64,000 nt of DNA from Candidatus Opimibacter skivensis (GTDB lineage Bacteria > Bacteroidota > Bacteroidia > Chitinophagales > Saprospiraceae). Below are positions 27,530-34,455 of this stretch, piece after piece. Under the pieces are notes generated by a model. That model saw nothing but the letters and a program-made list of their open reading frames with translations, was not told where the DNA came from and ran no database searches. Each line of letters opens with the position of its first letter. The first letter of the stretch is position 1. Location: positions 248,001 to 312,000 of the forward strand of contig JADKHH010000003.1 in NCBI GenBank assembly GCA_016721905.1, in the 5' to 3' direction. The translations under genes and the position numbers were made by a program.

Positions 27530-27537
27530 CAAAGATA
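27530..27537 (-). promoter_or_regulatory. -7 box of the lipoprotein-SCO-cytochrome cluster
   Basis: On the minus strand this reads TATCTTTG followed by CATC, an exact match to TAnnTTTG, 26 nt upstream of the lipoprotein start. A weak TTTC-type -33 element lies about 22 nt further upstream. The divergent photolyase-like gene starts only 82 nt away, so the two promoters share this gap. Confidence 0.55.
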
Positions 27538-27584
27538 CAGGGAAGTAGTTCATAGTGAAATCGGGTTACTTTTACGACTTACTT

Positions 27585-28796
27585 ATGAGTAGTTCGATAC
27601 TTTGGTTCCGGCAGGATCTTAGGCTGCACGACAATGAAGCACTAACTGAGTCGGTTAGAAATGCTGATGAGGTGGTCCCTGTTTATGTTTTCAATGTGAA
27701 AGCTGATCGAATCAGCGCTTTCAGACTCAGATTCCTTATCGAGAGTGTGGCGGATCTCCGGCATCAGTTGCGGGCGTTGGGCTCTGATCTGCTGATCAGG
27801 ATCGGAAAACCGGAAGAGGTCATCTATCAGCTTGCCGTGGAGACAAAAAGCCAGTGGGTGTATTGCAACCGTGAACGTACCCGCGAGGAAGTAGAAGAAC
27901 AGGATAGTCTCGAACGAAAGTTGTGGACCACTGGTCGGGAACTCAGATATAGCAGAGGCAAGATGCTCTATTATACATCTGACCTTCCGTTTCCGGTGAC
28001 GCATTGTCCGGACTCCTTTATCACTTTCAGAAAGGAGGTAGACGCTATTGTTCCCGTTCGAGCTCCACTGGATTCGCCGTTGGCTATGCCGGGTATTAAA
28101 ACACCATATGAACCAAGTGATATCCCGGACATAAAGTTATTCCTTCAGGATCATGATATGACTGGAGATTATTTATTCGCCGGAGGGGAAACAGAAGGAC
28201 TTAGAGCACTGCTGAACCATGATCAACGCGATCCTGCCATCATTTCCATGGAAGAAGGATTGAAGATCTCACCCTGGATATCAATGGGGTGTTTATCCCC
28301 TAAGAAAGTATACTACGATTCCTTTACCATGGAGGATGGTGGAGAATTTGTCAGACAACATCTGCTGTACCGGGATTATCTGCGCCTGATGGGAAAAAAG
28401 TACGGTGACTTGATCTTTGCCAGGACAGGCATAAAAACAAGGATCCCTGCATATGAAATTAATCCGGAAGCCTTTGACAACTGGAAAGCAGGAAATACAG
28501 GCATCCCCATCATTGATGCAGCCATGCATCAGCTCAACAGGACAGGTTGGATTTCCGAAGTTTTACGAAAGACCGTCGCCAATTATCTCATCAAAGTGCT
28601 GAAGCTGGACTGGACATTAGGCGCCGCTTATTTTGAAGCAACCTTGATTGATTATGATCCCTGCAGTAACTGGGTTTCCTGGCTCAATCTGGCAGGTGTA
28701 GGTCCAGATAGCAGGGAAGACAGGATCATTCACTATGATGTTGTAGGTAAGAAATTGGATCCGGATGGAGTGTACGTAAGGATGTGGAATAGTTAA
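27585..28796 (+). CDS. Cryptochrome-DASH / photolyase family flavoprotein, short C-terminus
   Basis: About 403 residues from the ATG at 27585, which gives the typical start 'SSSILWFRQDLRLHDNEAL'. The N-terminal alpha/beta photolyase domain spans about 5-135. The FAD-binding helical domain follows, with 'ISPWISMGCLSPKKVYYDSF', 'LLYRDYLRLMGKKYGD', 'IPIIDAAMHQLNRTGW' and 'DYDPCSNWVSWLNLAGVGPDSREDR'. That last block is the DASH-type form. The family block 'SNRGRQNVASFL' is altered to 'SEVLRKTVANYL'. The chain stops right after 'YVRMW', where DASH proteins normally continue. It likely binds FAD and absorbs blue light; repair activity is uncertain. Confidence 0.85.
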   Translation: MSSSILWFRQDLRLHDNEALTESVRNADEVVPVYVFNVKADRISAFRLRFLIESVADLRHQLRALGSDLLIRIGKPEEVIYQLAVETKSQWVYCNRERTREEVEEQDSLERKLWTTGRELRYSRGKMLYYTSDLPFPVTHCPDSFITFRKEVDAIVPVRAPLDSPLAMPGIKTPYEPSDIPDIKLFLQDHDMTGDYLFAGGETEGLRALLNHDQRDPAIISMEEGLKISPWISMGCLSPKKVYYDSFTMEDGGEFVRQHLLYRDYLRLMGKKYGDLIFARTGIKTRIPAYEINPEAFDNWKAGNTGIPIIDAAMHQLNRTGWISEVLRKTVANYLIKVLKLDWTLGAAYFEATLIDYDPCSNWVSWLNLAGVGPDSREDRIIHYDVVGKKLDPDGVYVRMWNS

Positions 28797-28801
28797 GTTT
28801 G

Positions 28802-28854
28802 AGCTGTCAGCTATCAGTTTTCAGCTATCAGTTAGCATTCAGCTACCAGCTATA
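28802..28854 (+). repeat. Degenerate heptanucleotide array after the photolyase-like gene
   Basis: Seven-base units run head to tail from 6 nt after the stop codon: agctgtc, agctatc, agttttc, agctatc, agttagc, a 4-nt interruption, agctacc, agctata. The consensus is AGYTATC. This is the same style of array as at 33312 and 58653, but with a different unit. Confidence 0.75.
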
Positions 28855-28863
28855 TCATTTTGT

Positions 28864-28885
28864 AGAGACGCGATTATCCGTCTCT
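28864..28885. repeat. REP-like hairpin sharing a core with 3997-4021
   Basis: A 7-bp stem AGAGACG/CGTCTCT with an 8-nt loop. Its left side GTAGAGACGCGAT is identical over 13 nt to the core of the palindrome at 3997-4009. It sits between the heptamer array at 28802 and a second, more degenerate T/C-rich array. Confidence 0.65.
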
Positions 28886-28887
28886 CA

Positions 28888-28941
28888 AACTCACATTAGT
28901 CTCACTAACTTCTCACTTCTCACCACTACTCACAACTAACT
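28888..28941 (-). repeat. Second degenerate heptamer tract before the lolD stop
   Basis: A tract of TTCTCAC-like units (two exact adjacent copies, others degenerate) that on the minus strand reads as GTGAGAA/GTGAGTT-like units. These resemble the TTGTGAG array at 33312. It runs into the 3' end of the lolD gene. Confidence 0.5.
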
Positions 28942-29616
28942 GATCAACAAACCATCTTTCATTTCATAGATATGGTCGCTCAGTGCAGCCAGATCTGCAT
29001 TGTGGGTGACGATGACCAGGCTCTTGCCCATGTCAGTAGTAATGCTCCGGAGGAGTTGGTGGACCTGGATGGATGTTTCTGTATCAAGGTTGCCCGAGGG
29101 TTCATCTGCCAGTATGATATCGGGTTCATTCATCAGGGCACGGCCGATGGCCACCCTTTGTTGCTCGCCTCCGGAGAGTTGGTTTGGTTTGTGGTCTGAT
29201 CGGGCTGAGAGCTGTAGATATCCTAATAAATCGCCTGCCCTTTTAAACGCTTCCTTCTTTTTCATCCCGGTGATCAGGGCTGGCATGGCAATATTTTCAA
29301 GAGCGGTAAATTCAGGGAGAAGATGATGAAACTGGAAAACAAACCCAAGATGTTTGCTGCGCAGTGAGGCTAAAGCCTTGCTTTTCAGTCCGGTAACTGG
29401 CATGCCACAGATTGAGACGCTGCCTGAGTCAGGTGAATCAAGGGTGCCAAGAATATGCAGCAAGGTGCTCTTTCCGGACCCAGATTTTCCAACGATGGCG
29501 ACCATTTTACCTTTTTCAATAGACAGGGTCACGCCTTTTAATACCTGGAGAGTGCCATATTGCCGGTGTAAGCCTTCAGCTACAATAGCCCATTTATATT
29601 CCTGTGCTTCAGTCAT
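28936..29616 (-). CDS. lolD: LolD-like ABC transporter ATP-binding protein
   Basis: A 226-residue ATPase of the lipoprotein-releasing LolCDE type. Walker A is Gly-Lys-Ser-Gly-Ser-Gly-Lys-Ser-Thr at 43-51, the Q-loop region 'FVFQFHHLLPEFTALENI' is characteristic of LolD/MacB-like proteins, the signature LSGGEQQR is at 147-154, Walker B IILADEP at 167-173, and the switch His is in 'VIVTHNADLA'. It would power release of lipoproteins from the inner membrane. The membrane partner (LolC/E-like) is not adjacent. Confidence 0.88.
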   Translation of the reverse strand: MTEAQEYKWAIVAEGLHRQYGTLQVLKGVTLSIEKGKMVAIVGKSGSGKSTLLHILGTLDSPDSGSVSICGMPVTGLKSKALASLRSKHLGFVFQFHHLLPEFTALENIAMPALITGMKKKEAFKRAGDLLGYLQLSARSDHKPNQLSGGEQQRVAIGRALMNEPDIILADEPSGNLDTETSIQVHQLLRSITTDMGKSLVIVTHNADLAALSDHIYEMKDGLLIS

Positions 29617-29683
29617 TCAGCCTCAAATTTGCAAAATATGTTTCACACCACAAGAGAAGGCTTTCGGGCAGCTTTTCCGGTCG

Positions 29684-29718
29684 TTTGAAGCGTTACCTTA
29701 TGAAAATGACTATTTTTG
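29684..29718 (+). promoter_or_regulatory. Promoter of the glycosyltransferase-ribBA cluster
   Basis: TTTG at 29684-29687 and TATTTTTG at 29711-29718, 23 nt apart, match the Bacteroidota -33/-7 pattern. The -7 box continues GCACC. The start codon at 29740 is 21 nt downstream, giving a short leader. Confidence 0.6.
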
Positions 29719-29739
29719 CACCCCCGCCTGTTTGTGTGT

Positions 29740-30990
29740 ATGAAAATTCTGTTTCTCTGCAAAAAATTTCCTTACCCGCTGAAAGATGGTGAATCTATAG
29801 CGGTGAGCAATCTTTGCAAAGAACTAAAAGCCCTGGGCTGTGATATTTCGCTGCTCAGCATGAATACGAGCAAGCATTACAGCGACCCGAATGCCCTTCC
29901 ACCTGACTACAATTATTTTACTACGATCCATACCATCGACCTGGACAATGCGATCAGGCCTTGGAAGGCAGTTGCCAGTATCGTTTCAGGAGAGTCATAT
30001 CATATCCGCAGATTTAAATCCGGAGCATTCAGGGATAAATTGATAGAAATCCTTAAGCAAAATACATTTGATATCATTCAATTGGAAACGCTTTACCTGG
30101 CACCGTATATTGACACTATACGCGAATATTCAAATGCAAGGATCGTCATGCGTGCCCATAATGTGGAGCATGAAATATGGGAACGGATCACACGGAATAC
30201 CGAGTCTAACATTCGCAAGTTTTACCTGGCTTACCTGACACGGAAACTAAAGGCTTATGAAATCGGACAGTTTACGGCATATGATTACCTGGTAACACTG
30301 ACTGAGCGTGATTTGAAACAGTTTAAGGACAAAGGGTATATCAACGGAGCTTCTTCTGCACCTATAGGATTTGATACACAAATATACCCTTATAGCAAAC
30401 CATCATTCGGTCCTGAAATGTCATTATGCTTTATTGGCTCCCTGGATTGGGTGCCAAATATGGAAGGCCTGGAGTGGTTTCTATCGAAGTGCTGGCCTTC
30501 CATTCACGCGCGGTGGCCAAAAATCACGTTGCATATTGCCGGTCGAAATACTCCTTTATCCATGTTGAATATGAAGTTGCCAAATGTAACGATCCATGGA
30601 GAAGTCGCAGATGCTGCTGAATTTATCAACAAGCATGCAGTCATGATAGTCCCGCTTTTTTCAGGTAGTGGCATGAGAGTCAAAATAGTTGAAGGAATGA
30701 TTTTAGGCAAAGTGATAATCACTACGACGCTCGGGAAAGAAGGCATTGAAGGAGAGCACAAAAAACATTTCTTAGTTGCGGATGATGAAAACCAATTCAT
30801 GCAGGCTATCCAACTCTGCGTTGAGCATCCTGACCTGGCCATGGGGATATCGAACCTGGCTAAAGAAAATGCACAAAAGCAGTTTGACAGTAGCGAAGCA
30901 GCCCAGAAAATCCTGAATATCTACCACATGCTTTTAGGATATGAGCCCCGTCAGGCTGGTAAATCACCCATTCATAACAAGACTTCCTAA
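29740..30990 (+). CDS. GT4-type glycosyltransferase
   Basis: About 416 residues from the ATG at 29740 (MKILFLCKKFPYPLKDGESIAVSNL); an upstream in-frame ATG at 29716 overlaps the predicted -7 promoter box and is unlikely. It has a GT-B fold. The N-terminal acceptor domain includes 'RIVMRAHNVEHEIWERI'. The C-terminal nucleotide-sugar domain includes 'LCFIGSLDWVPNMEGLEWFL', 'ITLHIAGRN' and 'VPLFSGSGMRVKIVEGMILGKVIITT' with the conserved Glu, as in family GT4. It probably adds a sugar to a surface polysaccharide or glycan. A second GT4 gene follows after 15 nt. Confidence 0.87.
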   Translation: MKILFLCKKFPYPLKDGESIAVSNLCKELKALGCDISLLSMNTSKHYSDPNALPPDYNYFTTIHTIDLDNAIRPWKAVASIVSGESYHIRRFKSGAFRDKLIEILKQNTFDIIQLETLYLAPYIDTIREYSNARIVMRAHNVEHEIWERITRNTESNIRKFYLAYLTRKLKAYEIGQFTAYDYLVTLTERDLKQFKDKGYINGASSAPIGFDTQIYPYSKPSFGPEMSLCFIGSLDWVPNMEGLEWFLSKCWPSIHARWPKITLHIAGRNTPLSMLNMKLPNVTIHGEVADAAEFINKHAVMIVPLFSGSGMRVKIVEGMILGKVIITTTLGKEGIEGEHKKHFLVADDENQFMQAIQLCVEHPDLAMGISNLAKENAQKQFDSSEAAQKILNIYHMLLGYEPRQAGKSPIHNKTS

Positions 30991-31005
30991 ATCTCCTTCC
31001 TGAAC

Positions 31006-32190
31006 GTGCGGATAGTATTTGTGACATCACGTTTTCCTTACCCGGTTGAGAAGGGAGACAAACTCCGGGCATTTCACCAGATCAGGATGCTGAGTGTCCA
31101 TCATGAAATACATCTTGTTGCCATTTCACACAACACCATAGCACCTGAAGATTTGGATGCTATGAAGCCGTATTGTAAGACCATAAAAGTTTTCCCGATC
31201 CATAAATGGCTGATACCATTCCAACTGGTTTTGGGCTGGATTGAAGGCCTCCCTCTCCAGGTGAGTTATTTCCTGGATCGGACCATCAAGCGGAAGGTGC
31301 AATATCACATCATCCACCTGGAACCTGATCATGTCATTTGTCAGCTTATCAGGGCATCAACCTATGTCCGGGCGCTGCCATTTCCGAAAACACTTGATTA
31401 TATGGATGTGTTTTCAGAGGGCATGTTTCAACTGGCCAAGAAGTATCATCCTTTCGGTTTTATTTTCAAGTGGGAAGCAAAACGACTGGCTGCCTTTGAA
31501 AGGACGATCTATAAGGATTTTGACAAGCACACGATCATCTCCAGGCAAGACAGGGACCGATTGCGACTGGCGACCCATGACCAGATCATGGTCATCCCTA
31601 ATGGGGTTGATCCGGATTTTAAACCGAAAACTGATATCCTAAGACCAACACACGACCTTGTCTTTGTTGGTAACCTTGGTTATGGCCCGAATACTGCAGC
31701 CGCACAATACCTCGTCGGGAAACTCATGCCGGAACTGGATAGGCGTGGACTGGATCTAAAGCTATTACTGGCTGGTGCACGACCTGGCCGGAAAATACAG
31801 CTATTGAAAAACAGAAAGGGAGTCACCGTCAGGGGATGGGTGGAGGATATACGCGATGCCTATGCAGATGGTCGTATCTTTGTAGCGCCCATGTTTTCGG
31901 GGCTGGGGTTACAAAATAAAATTCTGGAGGCGATGGCGATGGGGCTACCTTGCGTGACGACCACGATGGTCAATAATGCGATTGGGGCAACACTCAACAA
32001 AGAGATCCTTGTCGCAGATACGCTGGAGGGTTTGGCGGATCACGTCCAGCGATTGTTGAAAGATGAAAATGAATACAACAGGATTGCAACTGCGGCCAGA
32101 GCTTTTGTAATGTCAAATTACCAATGGGAAGACCAGGTTGAAAAACTCGAAACGTTTATTAGTTCAAAGAATGTATACGCAGACAAATGA
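31006..32190 (+). CDS. GT4-type glycosyltransferase (TIGR03087-like)
   Basis: A 394-residue glycosyltransferase with a GTG start at 31006, chosen because 'MRIVFVTSRFPYPVEKGDKLRAFHQ' is the standard start of this group. The acceptor half has 'LDYMDVFSEGMFQLAKKY'. The donor half has 'HDLVFVGNLGYGPNTAAAQYL', 'LLLAGARPGRKIQLL', 'VTVRGWVEDIRDAYADGRIFVAPMFSGLGLQNKILEAMAMGLPCV', with Glu of the ExFxxxxxE-like motif. The family is associated with exopolysaccharide loci. Its last bases overlap the start of the ribBA-like gene by 4 nt (ATGA). Confidence 0.87.
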   Translation: MRIVFVTSRFPYPVEKGDKLRAFHQIRMLSVHHEIHLVAISHNTIAPEDLDAMKPYCKTIKVFPIHKWLIPFQLVLGWIEGLPLQVSYFLDRTIKRKVQYHIIHLEPDHVICQLIRASTYVRALPFPKTLDYMDVFSEGMFQLAKKYHPFGFIFKWEAKRLAAFERTIYKDFDKHTIISRQDRDRLRLATHDQIMVIPNGVDPDFKPKTDILRPTHDLVFVGNLGYGPNTAAAQYLVGKLMPELDRRGLDLKLLLAGARPGRKIQLLKNRKGVTVRGWVEDIRDAYADGRIFVAPMFSGLGLQNKILEAMAMGLPCVTTTMVNNAIGATLNKEILVADTLEGLADHVQRLLKDENEYNRIATAARAFVMSNYQWEDQVEKLETFISSKNVYADK

Positions 32191-33317
32191 TACAAACTGA
32201 AACAGACACAATGGAAATGACATCACAGCTGGATTCCATATCATCAGCCATAGAAGATATACGATTGGGTAAGGTGGTGATCGTCGTCGATGATGAGGAT
32301 CGTGAAAACGAAGGCGATTTTATTTGTGCCGCGCAATGCGTAACCCCCGAGATCATCAATTTTATGGCGACGCATGGAAGAGGACTTATCTGCGCCCCAT
32401 TAAATGAAAAGCGGGTAGAGGAGCTGAAATTGCAGATGATGGTCAAGGACAATACGGCATTACATGAAACGGCATTTACGGTTTCTATTGATCTGATTGG
32501 TCATGGATGCACAACAGGTATTTCAGCACAAGATCGCTCCACAGGAATTCGATCCTTGGTTGATCCTGACATCAAGGCTGAAGACTATGCCCGGCCTGGT
32601 CATATTTTTCCTTTGAAAGCAAAGACGGGAGGTGTATTACGCAGAAGCGGGCATACCGAAGCAGCTATTGATCTTGCACGCATGGCCGGATTTTATCCCG
32701 CGGGAGTGTTGGTCGAAATTCTCAACCAGGATGGTACGATGGCCAGGTTGCCACAACTGATTGAAATTGCAAAGAAACATGACCTCAAAATAATCTCTAT
32801 CCAGGATCTGATTGCATTCCGGATGGATCGCGAACGGATTGTAGAACGGATGCCGTCCTATCAGATCACTTCCAGATTTGGTGATTGGGAAGTGGTGCCG
32901 TTCAGGCAGATGATCACAGATGATATACATCTTGCGCTTGTCAAGGGGCATCCTGGAAAACAAAACTCCACACTAGTACGCGTCCATAGTATGTCACGCA
33001 CCGGAGATATGTTAGGATTGATTTTTGGAAATACAGGTACCGAAATAGACAAGGCATTATCCTTGATTGCTGAAGAAGGCAACGGCGTTTTTCTATTGAT
33101 GCGTCATAGTGAACTATCGGATAATGTACTTGACGTCCTCAAATCCTTTGCCGGCCAGGATGGTGCATCCACTTCAGAGCAAAGAGACATCGGTGTCGGT
33201 GCTCAGATCCTCCGAGAGCTCGGTATCTCCAAAATGAAACTCATGTCAAATAATACCATATCCCGTGTAGGGCTGATTGGTTTTGGCCTTGAGATTGTAG
33301 AGAATGTAAAATTGTGA
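32187..33317 (+). CDS. ribB: 3,4-dihydroxy-2-butanone-4-phosphate synthase with a degenerate GTP cyclohydrolase II domain
   Basis: A 376-residue RibBA-shaped protein. The N-terminal DHBP synthase domain (about 15-212) is intact: 'VVDDEDRENEGDF' (metal and substrate Glu/Asp), 'GHGCTTGISAQDRSTGIR' and 'RRSGHTEAAIDLARMAG'. The C-terminal GTP cyclohydrolase II half (about 225-376) keeps the fold. However, the three zinc Cys of the family are replaced by Ser270, Gly281 and Thr283 (VRVHSMSRTGDMLGLIFGNTG). The usual RQEGRGIG block is also lost (LMRHSELSDNV). GTP cyclohydrolase activity is therefore unlikely; this resembles the RibBX hybrids known in Proteobacteria. The gene overlaps the upstream glycosyltransferase by 4 nt and has no FMN riboswitch. 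A separate ribA must exist elsewhere. Confidence 0.9.
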   Translation: MIQTETDTMEMTSQLDSISSAIEDIRLGKVVIVVDDEDRENEGDFICAAQCVTPEIINFMATHGRGLICAPLNEKRVEELKLQMMVKDNTALHETAFTVSIDLIGHGCTTGISAQDRSTGIRSLVDPDIKAEDYARPGHIFPLKAKTGGVLRRSGHTEAAIDLARMAGFYPAGVLVEILNQDGTMARLPQLIEIAKKHDLKIISIQDLIAFRMDRERIVERMPSYQITSRFGDWEVVPFRQMITDDIHLALVKGHPGKQNSTLVRVHSMSRTGDMLGLIFGNTGTEIDKALSLIAEEGNGVFLLMRHSELSDNVLDVLKSFAGQDGASTSEQRDIGVGAQILRELGISKMKLMSNNTISRVGLIGFGLEIVENVKL

Positions 33318-33346
33318 GTTGTGAGTTGTGAGTTGTGAGTTGTGAG
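33312..33346 (+). repeat. Five perfect TTGTGAG heptamers starting at a stop codon
   Basis: Five exact head-to-tail copies of TTGTGAG. The first contains the last Leu codon and the TGA stop of the ribB-like gene. A partial unit (TGAG) and a hairpin follow. Confidence 0.9.
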
Positions 33347-33348
33347 TG

Positions 33349-33372
33349 AGTGAAAGCGCTCGCGCTTTCACT
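33349..33372. terminator. Perfect 10-bp hairpin between two heptamer arrays
   Basis: agtgaaagcg / cgctttcact with a 4-nt loop (ctcg). There is no T-run, so it is a hairpin of possible terminator or mRNA-stabilising function between the convergent ribB-like and porP/sprF-like genes. Confidence 0.6.
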
Positions 33373-33373
33373 A

Positions 33374-33398
33374 TGCTCCTTGCTCTTTGCTCCTTGCT
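33374..33398 (+). repeat. TGCTCYT heptamer array
   Basis: Three units (tgctcct, tgctctt, tgctcct) and a partial fourth (tgct) run directly after the hairpin and end at the stop codon of the PorP/SprF-like gene. The unit differs from that of the array on the other side of the hairpin. Confidence 0.85.
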
Positions 33399-34452
33399 AA
33401 AAAGTTGGACACATTGATTCTTCATTGTCATACAAGCCGGTAAAACTGATAGACAATTCGAAAGCACCTCTGCCGGGTGATTGTGAGCTTAAACTCGTGG
33501 TAGTAATATCATGACTGAGACCAATCAGCAGACCTTCTACTTCATAAGCAGCCATCAGGTATAGGGCTGATGGTTTTAACCCACCATCAAAAGTTTGATT
33601 TAAACGTACACCTCCTCCGAGATGGAATGCCTGGTTATCATAATTGGTGATATCGAATTTGACAAGCGCTGCCGCAGAAAGCATCTGATGCGGGCCTTCT
33701 GATTGCCACATCACACGCGGTAGCACGGAAACGTATTCGTTAGAGGCAAGTTCCATGGAGAGGAAGGCAGTAAACTTGCGATAAATATTAGCCTCCGGAT
33801 ATTCGATGTCCTGTTCGATAGAGTGCGAATAGAAAGAAATAGAACTACCGGGTATATGATCTACAGATAATCCCAAAGAAAGACTTGAATAGTCACCCAT
33901 TCCCGTCATATAGCTGACTCCAAGTCCAAGATCCATGAAGGCGAAATTGTTAGACGGCAGGATTTCTGCTGTGCCAAGAGAATATTGATCCAGGCCGTTG
34001 AACTGATCATTGAAATAAATCTCTTCGTAATTGATGTTACGCTGTGCGATACCGAAATTTACACCGGCGGACAGATATTGCTTCCGGTCTGCGTTGAGTG
34101 CTTTGTGATAACTACCGTAGAGAGAGAGGATATTCTGGTTGACATTGTAGATCGCGGTACGATCAGCAATGAGGGAAAATCCCGCGCCGAAATAATCATC
34201 ACTATGCTCCTGTACAACCTTGATATCGCCATAGAGGCCCATCGTTGTGTAAGGGCTTTCAATGATGCTTCGCCATTGATCCCTGTAGGCAACAGTCACG
34301 CGATACCGACCATCAATCGCCCCTGAAAACGCGGGATTGAGATCAACAGGGTGGGCAAAAGATTGGGTGAAAAGCTTGTCTTGTGCCAGGGTCTCTTGTG
34401 AACAGCAAAATACAAATGAGACGAAAAGGAAAGAATGGAAAATGTGCTTCAT
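33397..34452 (-). CDS. PorP/SprF family type IX secretion-associated membrane protein
   Basis: A 351-residue outer-membrane protein with signal peptide (about 1-23). The mature start 'QDKLFTQSFAHPVDLNPAFSGAIDGRYRVTVAYRDQWRSI' is the hallmark of the PorP/SprF family, with the conserved Asn-Pro-Ala-x-x-Gly. The rest is barrel-like, with 'LSAGVNFGIAQRNINYEEIYFNDQF' and 'ALYLMAAYEVEGLLIGLSHDI'. Family members assist secretion or surface attachment of CHU_C-tailed proteins such as SprB and are often encoded next to their client. Here the nearest CHU_C genes are 8-10 kb away on either side, so its client is not clear. Confidence 0.9.
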   Translation of the reverse strand: MKHIFHSFLFVSFVFCCSQETLAQDKLFTQSFAHPVDLNPAFSGAIDGRYRVTVAYRDQWRSIIESPYTTMGLYGDIKVVQEHSDDYFGAGFSLIADRTAIYNVNQNILSLYGSYHKALNADRKQYLSAGVNFGIAQRNINYEEIYFNDQFNGLDQYSLGTAEILPSNNFAFMDLGLGVSYMTGMGDYSSLSLGLSVDHIPGSSISFYSHSIEQDIEYPEANIYRKFTAFLSMELASNEYVSVLPRVMWQSEGPHQMLSAAALVKFDITNYDNQAFHLGGGVRLNQTFDGGLKPSALYLMAAYEVEGLLIGLSHDITTTSLSSQSPGRGAFELSISFTGLYDNEESMCPTF

Positions 34453-34455
34453 AAC

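Noticed and set aside
32100..32186. FMN riboswitch before the ribB-like gene
   Set aside because: The gene overlaps the upstream coding sequence, leaving no room for an RFN element, and none of its conserved boxes was seen.
33312..33398. CRISPR-like array
   Set aside because: Units are only 7 nt without spacers and no cas gene is in the window.
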